Numbered from the stretch's first letter, positions 1 to 5,196 are shown. The stretch: 5,397 nt of DNA from CAZTAR01 sp043813895 (GCA_043813895.1 JBDRKQ010000162.1:1-5397), one strand, 5' to 3'. Program-made: numbers and translations. The notes: generated by a model from the sequence alone, not told the origin.

Positions 1-198
1 ACCTTCCTTGGCCTTCCGAACGAGGACATCGCAGATTTCCTTCACGTCCTGATCCGTCACGGCATCCAGCAACAGCTTCCGAATCTCGGCCACCCGGCGA
101 GCGTGCGGATTCCCCGGCCCGCCAGGATTGCCCTTGGCGAAGCATCCTCGGGCGTCCCGATCGCCGTTATCTCCGTTTGGTGACGGTGTTTCCTTCAT
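1..198 (-). CDS. DUF5681-like small protein, 3' part beyond the left edge
   Basis: The gene starts at ATG 198-196 and its first 66 codons are in the window; the C-terminus lies past base 1. After a hydrophilic Asp/Gly/Asn-rich start it has the motif F-A-K-G-N-P-G-G-P-G-N-P (residues about 20-31), then a charged helix (ARRVAEIRKLLLDAV) and a second helix (DVKEICDVLVRKAKEG). This matches the small 'F-x-pGN-GGP-GNP' proteins of the DUF5681 type, often found in accessory DNA of planctomycetes and other bacteria near phage or integrase genes. Their biochemical function is unknown to me. The start is supported by GGAGGG seven bases upstream and by an ATGA overlap with the preceding gene, which implies translational coupling. 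The CDS call is strong; the family name is from memory of the motif, and any functional role is open. Confidence 0.8.
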   Translation of the reverse strand, partial: MKETPSPNGDNGDRDARGCFAKGNPGGPGNPHARRVAEIRKLLLDAVTDQDVKEICDVLVRKAKEG

Positions 199-422
199 GG
201 TACGTCCCTCCGTAGCAGCCGCTGCACGGCTTCGGCTCTCTCCGCGTCGGTCAGCGGCAGCCGGGCGAGCATGGCAACCGCTTCGGCGAAGTGCTCGCCT
301 ATCGGTCCGGCGTCGGCCGTCTCAGTGCTCGATTCGTGCGGTGAATCCGGCGAGTTGGTACAAGCGTTAGTACAAGCGCGGGAGCCCTCGCTTGTAAGTG
401 CTTGCGGTTGCGACGGTTCCAT
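195..422 (-). CDS. Small hypothetical protein, possibly an integrase C-terminal tail
   Basis: From ATG 422-420 this frame encodes 75 aa and ends with TGA at 197-195, overlapping the ATG of the next gene by ATGA. The N-terminal half is polar and contains a short tandem repeat, C-T-N-A-C-T-N, followed by a Ser/Glu/Thr-rich linker. The C-terminal half is a predicted amphipathic helical segment, GEHFAEAVAMLARLPLTDAERAEAVQRLLRR. I do not recognise a named family. The layout (Cys-Thr repeat, polar linker, 'LPLTdaErAEAV' helix) reminds me of the extra tails of tyrosine integrases and their companion ORFs in planctomycetes. No Shine-Dalgarno precedes the ATG, and the frame stays open back to about 701 through the tRNA remnant. 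The true start could therefore be further upstream (for example ATG at 668, or TTG at 680 giving 161 aa), or the ORF may be the detached 3' end of a longer gene. The coupling to the downstream gene is the best evidence that it is translated. Confidence 0.5.
   Translation of the reverse strand: MEPSQPQALTSEGSRACTNACTNSPDSPHESSTETADAGPIGEHFAEAVAMLARLPLTDAERAEAVQRLLRRDVP
206..211 (-). promoter_or_regulatory. Ribosome binding site for the DUF5681-like gene
   Basis: The minus strand reads GGAGGG here, seven bases before the ATG at 198. It lies inside the last codons of the upstream small gene, as expected for an ATGA-coupled pair, and it decides the start of the DUF5681-like protein. Confidence 0.7.
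358..396. repeat. 12-bp tandem repeat joined to a 26-bp imperfect palindrome
   Basis: GTACAAGCG occurs at 358-366 and again at 370-378, a 12-bp period. The second copy forms the left arm of an inverted repeat, TACAAGCG (371-378) with CGCTTGTA (389-396). Inside the arms GGG (380-382) can also pair with CCC (385-387). The block lies inside the 75-aa ORF, about 36 bp from the tRNA-derived attachment core. Position and structure would suit an integrase or excisionase arm-binding site, but a purely coding origin of the tandem copy (C-T-N repeated) is equally possible. Confidence 0.55.
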
Positions 423-431
423 AGGGTGCCC

Positions 432-478
432 GCGGCCTTTTAAGCCGTGGGTCCAGGGTTCGAGCCCCTGCACTCCCA
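432..478 (+). pseudogene. tRNA-Lys(UUU) 3' half, probable integration attachment core
   Basis: Cloverleaf parts are readable from the anticodon arm onward. Anticodon stem GCGGC (432-436) pairs with GCCGT (444-448) around loop CTTTTAA (437-443), giving anticodon TTT. Variable loop is GGGTC (449-453). T stem CAGGG (454-458) pairs with CCCTG (466-470) around TTCGAGC. The 3' acceptor strand CACTCCC (471-477) and discriminator A478 follow; CCA is not encoded. The matching 5' acceptor strand (GGGAGTG) and a D arm are missing upstream, so the gene is truncated exactly before the anticodon stem. A tRNA 3' half that begins at the anticodon arm is the classic identity block left by tyrosine-integrase elements. 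Such a fragment would be attR of an integrated element, or an attP-like junction between tandem elements. It is not expected to yield a functional tRNA. Confidence 0.8.
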
Positions 479-659
479 GTTCCCTTCTCTTGGTGTCATG
501 CAGTGCCAATCGTTGTCTTTGGTCGCCAAGTTTACGCCGTTTTACAGGAGTCTTCTGTGGTGTCCTGGGTGTGGCACTGCCCTTCTGTTGAACGCCATCC
601 GATGACACGATCCGCGTTCTCGAGGGCACCCGCTCAATCGCCGAAGTGCCGGGAGAAAC

Positions 660-679
660 GGAGTGCATGATGGAGTGCA
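660..679. repeat. Tandem direct repeat GGAGTGCA, 12-bp period
   Basis: GGAGTGCA is present at 660-667 and 672-679. The 12-bp period equals that of the GTACAAGCG pair on the other side of the tRNA fragment. Its minus-strand translations repeat a short unit (HSIMHS in one frame, CTPSCTP in another). Confidence 0.5.
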
Positions 680-696
680 AAGCACGCTGCCTGTCG

Positions 697-724
697 GGGC
701 CTCAGACGTCTTTCTCCGAGGCCC
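697..724 (-). terminator. Strong hairpin downstream of the large gene
   Basis: On the minus strand GGGCCTCGGA pairs with TCTGAGGCCC (ten base pairs including one G-U) around an eight-base loop, about 90 bases after the TAA of the large lipoprotein gene. There is no T run on either side, so it is not a canonical intrinsic terminator. It may stabilise the 3' end of the long transcript or assist termination. Confidence 0.35.
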
Positions 725-812
725 AAAGCTCCACCATTGCGGAAACCGCCCTCGCGCATCACACCCGGCCGGCAACGGCCTGGGGCGAGCACGCAAGTCA
801 GTCCGCCCCTGA

Positions 813-1373
813 TTACTCCACCAGGATGTACCCGTGGACGGTGATCTCGATCGCGTCGCCGTCCAGATCGGTGTCCGGGCCCGTCGTGTAGGAAAAGGTT
901 CCCTGCGTGATCGGGGAAACCAGATCCTCACCGGCGCCGAACTCCCATTCGTAATCCGGCCAACCGCCATATTCGTCACATATGTCCTGCTGGTGAAGAT
1001 AACCGTATATCCAGAAGTAGTCGCCGTGCGGGATGATGAACGACTTCGTGGCCTCGACATCATCCCATACCTGTGCGTAAGTCATGAGGTTCGAACAGTC
1101 GTTCCGGCAAAGCCGCAGGTAGCGCCAGTCGCCACATTCGCGACAATAGCAGTTATTGGCAGCAAGGCACGATTGGAAGTTCGGAGCAAGATCGTAGGTC
1201 TTCATCCACGTGGTGGCATAGGGGTTCCCCGGCTGCCAGATGCCGAAGCTGAAGTAGAAAATCGCGGCCTCGGCTGGGAGTCCCCCGTCGGCCCCGATGC
1301 AAAGCTCGTGATAGGTGATGGAGATGAGTTGGTCCGGCGTCAACGGGTCGCGCGCGTTGCCGTCGCTGTCGAT
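813..1373 (-). other. Cys-rich C-terminal domain of unknown family (residues about 1251-1436)
   Basis: After the last calcium loop comes a segment rich in aromatic residues with Cys at 1275, 1319, 1325, 1327, 1330, 1339, 1343 and 1382. It has alternating strands such as IFYFSFGIW, YFWIYGYL and AIEITVHGYILV at the very end. The even Cys number suggests disulfides and an exported beta-rich fold. Its place at the tip, where PA carries its receptor-binding domain, suggests binding, but I do not recognise the family. Confidence 0.5.
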
Positions 1374-4300
1374 GATGGACGCCTCAACCGAGTCGATCGT
1401 GCCGTCCTCGTCGGTGTCGACCTTGGTCGGATCGGAGCCTGCCGCCGCCTCCGCGCCGTCCGGCCAACCGTCATTGTCCGTGTCGGGATTCAGCGGGTTG
1501 CTGAAGACCAGGTAGCCCGCAGGGCTGCCGCCGAGGTGGACATTCCAGCCGGCGATCTCGTCGCCGTCGCTCAGTTCGTCACCATCCGTGTCGGCGTTGG
1601 TCGGGTCCGTCCCGTACGCCGCTTCCGAAACCAGATAGCCGGCACAGTTCGGAACGACGTCACAGTAGGCGAGCTTCTCCTGGTCTTGCGGCGGAATCGT
1701 TCCGTCCCATTCCTCGGAGTCACTCAGGCCGTCATCATCCGTATCGTGCCCCGGCGGGATGTCCGCGGGATCGGGCTCGTCGCCGAAACACGGCGTGTCG
1801 GCCGGATCGCAGTCGTACCAGGGATTGGTGCCGAGCACCCACTCGACGTAGTCCGGCAGGTAGTCGTTGTCGCTGTCGGGGTCATCCGGATTCGAGAAGA
1901 CCCTGCGCTGGACTGGTGCCGTGCTCGGATCGGCATCGAGATCGACCCAGATCAGCCAGCCGGTCTCCTCGACGCGGTTCGGCAGGCCGTCCAGGTCGTC
2001 GTCGAATACGACACCGCTGTCCGGCGTCACAGGATTCGTGCCAAACTGCCGCTCCATGCCGTCGAGCAGGCCGTCCTTGTCCGTGTCCATGCTCAGCGGG
2101 TCGGTGTACACGAACACACAACGATGTGACGTATCGGTGGGATCTTCGTCGAACAGGTCAATGAGGTAGCCGTTCACCTCATCGGCATCGCTGATGCCGT
2201 CCTCGTCCGTGTCCTTCTTACGCGGGTCGAGCGAGGCCCGGTTCGTCGGGAACTGCACGGGCGCACCCGTCTCCGGGTCGAGGTTCTTGTGCCAGTCATC
2301 CGGCAAACCTTCGCTGGGCGGAAACGCCGGCGGGAGGTCCTCCGGTTCGATCCCGCCGTCCCAGACCACGGTGCCGCCGGTGGATGTTCCGATGGTAAAA
2401 CCGTCGGCGGGCGGCGTGCCGTCCGGTTGGTAACGGTAGCGGCACAAGGCGTATTCCCTGTCATCCATCAAACCATCCCCGTCGCTGTCGGAAAGGAACG
2501 GCGCCGCGTACGTGCGGTAGCCGCCCGGCAGGCGATCCGTGTAGATCAGCCACGCCCCGAGTCCGCCAAAGTCCCACTGACCTTGAATCTCGAGGAAGTC
2601 GCCGAGGCTGTCGTTGTCGGTATCTGCCAGGGCGTCGTTGCTTCCCGCGAAAAACTCTTCCAAAGAAGTAAGATCGTCCTGGTCCTTGTCCTTCACGTAG
2701 GCAATGATGTAGGCCTCGCCCGCGTACAAGCGTGCCTCGTCGAAATTGGTCGCGACCCGCAGTCGCTGGATACCTGGCCTCGGCCCGGGTGCGCCGGGTG
2801 TCGTGACAAAGATCGCCCAGAACCCGCCATCGTTCGGCTTGTTCGGCTCGACCGTTTCGAGATCAAAGTCGTCCTGCACGCCACGGACGCGCGTCACCAC
2901 GCGGATGTCGAACGGCAGTCCGTCGTCGTCCGTGCCGACGATGGTCCGCATTCCGAACGTCGTTTGGACATCGGCGTCCGTTGGCTTCGGCCGAGGATCG
3001 GCCGGATTGTCCACGTCCCCAAGCTCGGGGTCTTCACCATCCCACGGGTCCAACTCGATCGCCCGCAGTGCATCCGCCATGCTGATACCCAACGATCGCC
3101 CTTGCGCGTTGAAGCGGCTCGCGGTCGCGATGCGGTAAATCTCGCTCTCGCCATTGCCGAAGTCGATGGTCACCGTCGCGGTCCGTTCGGCCACTTCCTG
3201 GCCGCTGTAGGCGAAATTGCGCCCGAGTTCGTCGGTGATATTGTGGTTCGCCACCTGGAACAACAGCCCGCTCGGATCCTTCATCAACTGCTCGACCATG
3301 CTCGGGAACACATCCGTGTTCTGGAAAATCAACGGGCCAACTTCAGGCAGGAGCGGGCCGACGTGGTACACGGCGTCGGGCACGCTCGGTACGAGCGTGG
3401 CGATCGGGATCAAGCGTGTGCGATTGGCCGGATCCCGTTGCAGCACGGAGATCTCCACGTCCGTCAAAGAGAACGCGATATCGCTGCCGGCACGGATGCT
3501 GACGGCCGCGGAGATGCGAGCCGCCACCGTCTCACGCGAGATGCTGCTGACCGACGAGAGGCTTGAGACTTTATTGACAGCCTCGTTGTAGGTGTTCGAA
3601 ACGCTCTCGCTCGAATCCTGGGTCGCCGAGTGAGCGTCCTCCCAGGAGAAGCCGCCGCCGACTTCCCCACCCACCTCGATGAACGGGCCGTCCTTGTTCT
3701 CGCCCGCACTGAAGGTCGCCTTGGCTTCGCCGTGCGCCGCCCAGGTTCGACCGTTGGTCTCCGAGAAGGATCGGTTGGTGTCTCGCTGCAATGTGTCGCT
3801 GAAGGACTCTTCGATCGAATGCTCCTCGCCAAACTGATCGGTGTAGCTGTACCGCTCGTCCAGTTCGAGGTTCATGTCACCGACCGTAATCGTCACGATC
3901 GGAAGGTCCGCGATGCGCGGGTTTCGATTGCGGTTGAGCAGTTCGTCACGGTCGTCCAACTGGTCGCCATCGGTGTCGGCCAGAATGAGCGACGTGCCAA
4001 AAAACACCTCCGTCTGATCGGCGAATCCATCGTCATCGGTGTCCTGATCGCACGGGTTGCTGCGCCAGTCGAAGAGTTCTTCAATATCCGGCACGAGGTC
4101 GGCGTCCGTGTCATCCGTGCGCGGGTCCGTCGATTGCGCATTCTCGTCCGCGTCCGAGAGCCCGTCGCCGTCCGTGTCCGGATTGTATGGATCGCTGGTG
4201 ACGTAGCCCTGTATCACCTCGCCGTTCGCCAATTGGATCGTGATCTCCCAACCGAGCATCTCGAACCAGTCTGCGAAACCGTCGCCGTCCGAGTCGATGT

Positions 4301-5123
4301 GCTCGTCCAGGTGTGCGGGAGCGATGCCGTTAAATGTCGTTTGCGAAGGAGTAAGGTACCTGTCCGTCGGCGCGATTTGGTTTCCGGCCAAGTCTCGGAT
4401 GTCGGTGACCGTCAGTTGATAGAGCACATCGGCCTGCGACAGCGTCGTCAAGTCGACGCTCATATGATCGGCGCTCGGCTCCGGCAAGACCGATCTGTCA
4501 GGCATGAGAAACCCGCCCTCGGGAATGATGATGCTGTAGTTCGACGTGTCTGTCACGCCTTGCCGAACCGGTTCGCTGAAGGAGATGCGCACGCTGGTGT
4601 TGTTGAGCGCAACCGCGCTCACCAAGGAGGGCGGGCCTGGGAACATCGTCTCGATCAGGGCGATCATGTCCGCGTCGGCGTCCTCGATTGCAACATACTC
4701 GAAGCACCCGGCTTGAATGGCCGTCGTACCGTCGAGACCCCGGACTGCAACGTCGACACGGCCCGCGGCTTGGGCTGGCGCTTTGACACGAATCGTATCC
4801 TCATCCACGACCTCGCACGCCGCTGCCCGAAAGGCGCCGAAAAGCACCTCAGCCCCGAACTCGAACGGCGGCGCCGTGTCGCGCGTGATCAAGACTTCCG
4901 TTCCCCCCAGGGTCGGCCCGCGCGCAGGCAAGACCTGCAGGGCGATCTGTGGCACCGGCGCCCCTGCGGGCTGTTGGAAGAATGGACAGCCGATGATCAG
5001 ACCGGCCCCAACAATCCCCGCAAGCAAGCCGCACATCCGCGTAAGATTCCGGTGTGGGCGCCGGTGTGAATCCAATACAACGTGTCCGTCAACAGAGTCT
5101 TCGTTCCCCGGTCGCATGTTCAT
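813..5123 (-). CDS. Giant lipoprotein with PA/binary-toxin-B-like pore domain and calcium-loop arrays
   Basis: The 1436-aa product starts at ATG 5123-5121 (GAGGAG six bases upstream) and ends at TAA 815-813. It has a basic n-region (RRPHRNLTR), a hydrophobic h-region (about 30-43) and lipobox IIGC with Cys46. Proline follows the Cys, so there is no inner-membrane Asp retention signal. Domains: IPT/TIG (about 58-143), SbsA-like Ig (about 162-265, ending DIRDLAGNQI), five D-x-D-x-D-G-x-x-D-x-x-E calcium loops (277-394), a PA domain-2-like segment (about 396-692), an unassigned segment (693-811), eleven more loops (812-1247), and a C-terminal domain with eight Cys. In the PA/iota-b/C2-II family this middle domain oligomerises and forms the membrane channel that passes enzyme subunits. 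PA14 and recognisable receptor-binding domains are absent. I infer an outer-surface, calcium-stabilised oligomeric pore or adhesin-like device; substrate and partner are unknown. A non-toxic structural role cannot be excluded. The gene stands alone here. Confidence 0.95.
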   Translation of the reverse strand: MNMRPGNEDSVDGHVVLDSHRRPHRNLTRMCGLLAGIVGAGLIIGCPFFQQPAGAPVPQIALQVLPARGPTLGGTEVLITRDTAPPFEFGAEVLFGAFRAAACEVVDEDTIRVKAPAQAAGRVDVAVRGLDGTTAIQAGCFEYVAIEDADADMIALIETMFPGPPSLVSAVALNNTSVRISFSEPVRQGVTDTSNYSIIIPEGGFLMPDRSVLPEPSADHMSVDLTTLSQADVLYQLTVTDIRDLAGNQIAPTDRYLTPSQTTFNGIAPAHLDEHIDSDGDGFADWFEMLGWEITIQLANGEVIQGYVTSDPYNPDTDGDGLSDADENAQSTDPRTDDTDADLVPDIEELFDWRSNPCDQDTDDDGFADQTEVFFGTSLILADTDGDQLDDRDELLNRNRNPRIADLPIVTITVGDMNLELDERYSYTDQFGEEHSIEESFSDTLQRDTNRSFSETNGRTWAAHGEAKATFSAGENKDGPFIEVGGEVGGGFSWEDAHSATQDSSESVSNTYNEAVNKVSSLSSVSSISRETVAARISAAVSIRAGSDIAFSLTDVEISVLQRDPANRTRLIPIATLVPSVPDAVYHVGPLLPEVGPLIFQNTDVFPSMVEQLMKDPSGLLFQVANHNITDELGRNFAYSGQEVAERTATVTIDFGNGESEIYRIATASRFNAQGRSLGISMADALRAIELDPWDGEDPELGDVDNPADPRPKPTDADVQTTFGMRTIVGTDDDGLPFDIRVVTRVRGVQDDFDLETVEPNKPNDGGFWAIFVTTPGAPGPRPGIQRLRVATNFDEARLYAGEAYIIAYVKDKDQDDLTSLEEFFAGSNDALADTDNDSLGDFLEIQGQWDFGGLGAWLIYTDRLPGGYRTYAAPFLSDSDGDGLMDDREYALCRYRYQPDGTPPADGFTIGTSTGGTVVWDGGIEPEDLPPAFPPSEGLPDDWHKNLDPETGAPVQFPTNRASLDPRKKDTDEDGISDADEVNGYLIDLFDEDPTDTSHRCVFVYTDPLSMDTDKDGLLDGMERQFGTNPVTPDSGVVFDDDLDGLPNRVEETGWLIWVDLDADPSTAPVQRRVFSNPDDPDSDNDYLPDYVEWVLGTNPWYDCDPADTPCFGDEPDPADIPPGHDTDDDGLSDSEEWDGTIPPQDQEKLAYCDVVPNCAGYLVSEAAYGTDPTNADTDGDELSDGDEIAGWNVHLGGSPAGYLVFSNPLNPDTDNDGWPDGAEAAAGSDPTKVDTDEDGTIDSVEASIIDSDGNARDPLTPDQLISITYHELCIGADGGLPAEAAIFYFSFGIWQPGNPYATTWMKTYDLAPNFQSCLAANNCYCRECGDWRYLRLCRNDCSNLMTYAQVWDDVEATKSFIIPHGDYFWIYGYLHQQDICDEYGGWPDYEWEFGAGEDLVSPITQGTFSYTTGPDTDLDGDAIEITVHGYILVE
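1383..2690 (-). repeat. Second calcium-loop array (residues 812-1247, eleven loops)
   Basis: Loops begin at D812, D834, D879, D971, D1013, D1041, D1083, D1127, D1178, D1214 and D1236. Several are paired in a 55-60-residue module: calcium loop, G-W/G-Y, beta strand, (V/F)-x-(S/T)-(N/D)-P, second loop, G-(T/S)-(N/D)-P. The clearest copies are 971-1030, 1041-1101 and 1178-1233. Asn replaces Asp at 1049 and a few loops lack the central Gly. In the DNA this gives diverged GAC-rich repeats rather than exact copies. A calcium-stiffened stalk is the likely role. Confidence 0.8.
3048..3938 (-). other. PA / binary-toxin-B-like oligomerisation and pore domain (residues about 396-692)
   Basis: By eye against the remembered PA sequence the order of landmarks is conserved. 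They are: strand ADLPIV (405-410; PA A-A-Y-P-I-V); a Ser/Thr-rich stretch (436-454); HGEAKATFS and EVGGEVGGGFS (464-493; PA H-G-N-A-E-V and I-G-G-S-V-S-A-G-F-S); a second Ser-rich strand (500-529); PLIFQNTDVF (597-606; PA P-I-A-L-N-A-Q-D-D-F); strand TVTIDF (650-655); and YRIATA...SMADALR (663-687; PA RRIAAV...TLKEALK). In PA this domain makes the heptameric or octameric prepore and the 14-strand beta barrel. The alignment is manual, but so many landmarks in order make homology likely. Confidence 0.75.
3942..4295 (-). repeat. First calcium-loop array (residues 277-394, five loops)
   Basis: Loops begin at D277, D316, D338, D361 and D383, each close to D-x-D-x-D-G-x-x-D-x-x-E. Loop 338-349 (DTDADLVPDIEE) lacks the Gly. 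The first two form a unit: loop, GW, a beta strand, then V-T-S-D-P-Y and a second loop. This is the arrangement of the calcium-binding domain 1' of PA, where the EF-like loop is followed by N-G-Y and later S-D-P-Y. The array leads directly into the PA-like pore domain, as in PA. Confidence 0.8.
4329..4640 (-). other. SbsA-like Ig domain (residues about 162-265)
   Basis: The pattern SVRISFSEPV, NYSIII, YQLTVTDIRDLAGNQI is typical of SbsA-type bacterial Ig-like domains, in which a late 'DxxGN' turn precedes the last strand. It sits between the TIG domain and the first calcium loop and probably extends the protein from the membrane. Confidence 0.65.
4695..4952 (-). other. IPT/TIG Ig-like domain (residues about 58-143)
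   Basis: The segment has the usual IPT/TIG signposts: a G-P-T-L-G-G-T-E-V-L-I-T turn and strand, V-L-F-G, D-E-D-T-I-R-V-K-A-P and the V-D-V-A-V-R strand ending in F-E-Y-V. Cys103 and Cys140 could form a disulfide within it. Such domains act as rigid extracellular spacers or adhesion modules. Confidence 0.75.
4986..5123 (-). other. Lipoprotein signal peptide (residues 1-46)
   Basis: Residues 21-29 carry four basic residues, residues 30-43 are hydrophobic (CGLLAGIVGAGL), and I-I-G-C ends at Cys46, the predicted lipidation site for Lgt/LspA processing. Met30 as an alternative start would remove the basic n-region, and Met3 has a worse Shine-Dalgarno spacing, so Met1 is preferred. Confidence 0.8.
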
Positions 5124-5129
5124 TCTCCG

Positions 5130-5135
5130 CTCCTC
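5130..5135 (-). promoter_or_regulatory. Ribosome binding site of the large lipoprotein gene
   Basis: The minus strand reads GAGGAG with six bases (CGGAGA) before the ATG at 5123. This favours Met1 over Met3, only six bases further on. Confidence 0.65.
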
Positions 5136-5190
5136 AGAAGTGCACCCTCAACTCCCCAACGGCGGCCGTCCTCAGAAACCGCCTCCTTCC

Positions 5191-5196
5191 ACTATA
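5191..5196 (-). promoter_or_regulatory. Possible -10 element (TATAGT)
   Basis: TATAGT on the minus strand lies in an otherwise G+C-rich leader, about 68 bases before the ATG. No good -35 is found at 16-18 bases; TTGCGT is 21 bases away. A second AT-rich hexamer, TATTAT, is at 5260-5265 and also lacks a -35. Treat it as tentative. Confidence 0.25.

Larger units (their letters stand above)
423..701 (-). pseudogene. Open frame resembling a decayed tyrosine-integrase C-terminal tail
   Basis: The minus frame is open from about 701 (a TGA lies at 704-702), crosses the tRNA fragment antisense and continues into the 75-aa ORF. It begins with a short reiteration (HSIMHS), then a polar Pro/Lys/Arg-rich stretch (QKTPVKRRKLGDQRQRLALHD) and then GLEPWTHGLK. 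This last peptide is simply the antisense translation of the tRNA-Lys T arm and anticodon arm, and is often seen at the end of integrases whose gene overlaps attP. No catalytic R-H-R-Y core is present, since the large lipoprotein gene ends at 813. I regard this as a remnant at best; an accidental open frame in G+C-rich DNA is the alternative. Confidence 0.3.
479..812. other. Gap without an intact gene
   Basis: This stretch between the tRNA fragment and the stop of the large gene has only short overlapping frames on both strands. None has a start with a Shine-Dalgarno or a recognisable protein. It contains the possible integrase-tail remnant, the 8-bp direct repeats at 660-679 and the hairpin at 697-724. 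Confidence 0.6.

Noticed and set aside
432..478. A complete tRNA gene
   Set aside because: The upstream bases give neither a D arm nor a 5' acceptor strand complementary to CACTCCC at the required distance.
423..480. GLEPWTHGLK as a protein motif
   Set aside because: It is the antisense translation of the tRNA T arm and anticodon arm, so its frequency in databases reflects tRNA sequence and not protein homology.
1236..1260. Dockerin-type pair of calcium loops in the protein's second array
   Set aside because: The loops do not occur as the 22-residue F-hand duplicates of dockerins, and the intervening GW strand modules fit PA-type or TSP3 calcium units better.
834..2129. Long plus-strand open frame, 431 codons
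   Set aside because: It lies wholly antisense to the calcium-loop array. The GAC/GTC-rich repeats keep the opposite strand open, giving a Val/Arg-rich translation with no domain and no Shine-Dalgarno.
2289..3566. Long plus-strand open frame, 425 codons
   Set aside because: Antisense shadow of the PA-like and calcium regions; Arg/Val/Asp-rich low-complexity composition and no recognisable motif.
1383..4295. Periodic GTC/GAC-rich DNA as a CRISPR or satellite array
   Set aside because: Spacing is irregular and the copies are diverged; the periodicity is explained by the coded D-x-D-x-D-G-x-x-D-x-x-E loops.
3630..5069. Long plus-strand open frame, 479 codons
   Set aside because: Antisense to the N-terminal half of the lipoprotein, whose own frame shows a signal peptide and clear domains; this frame shows none.
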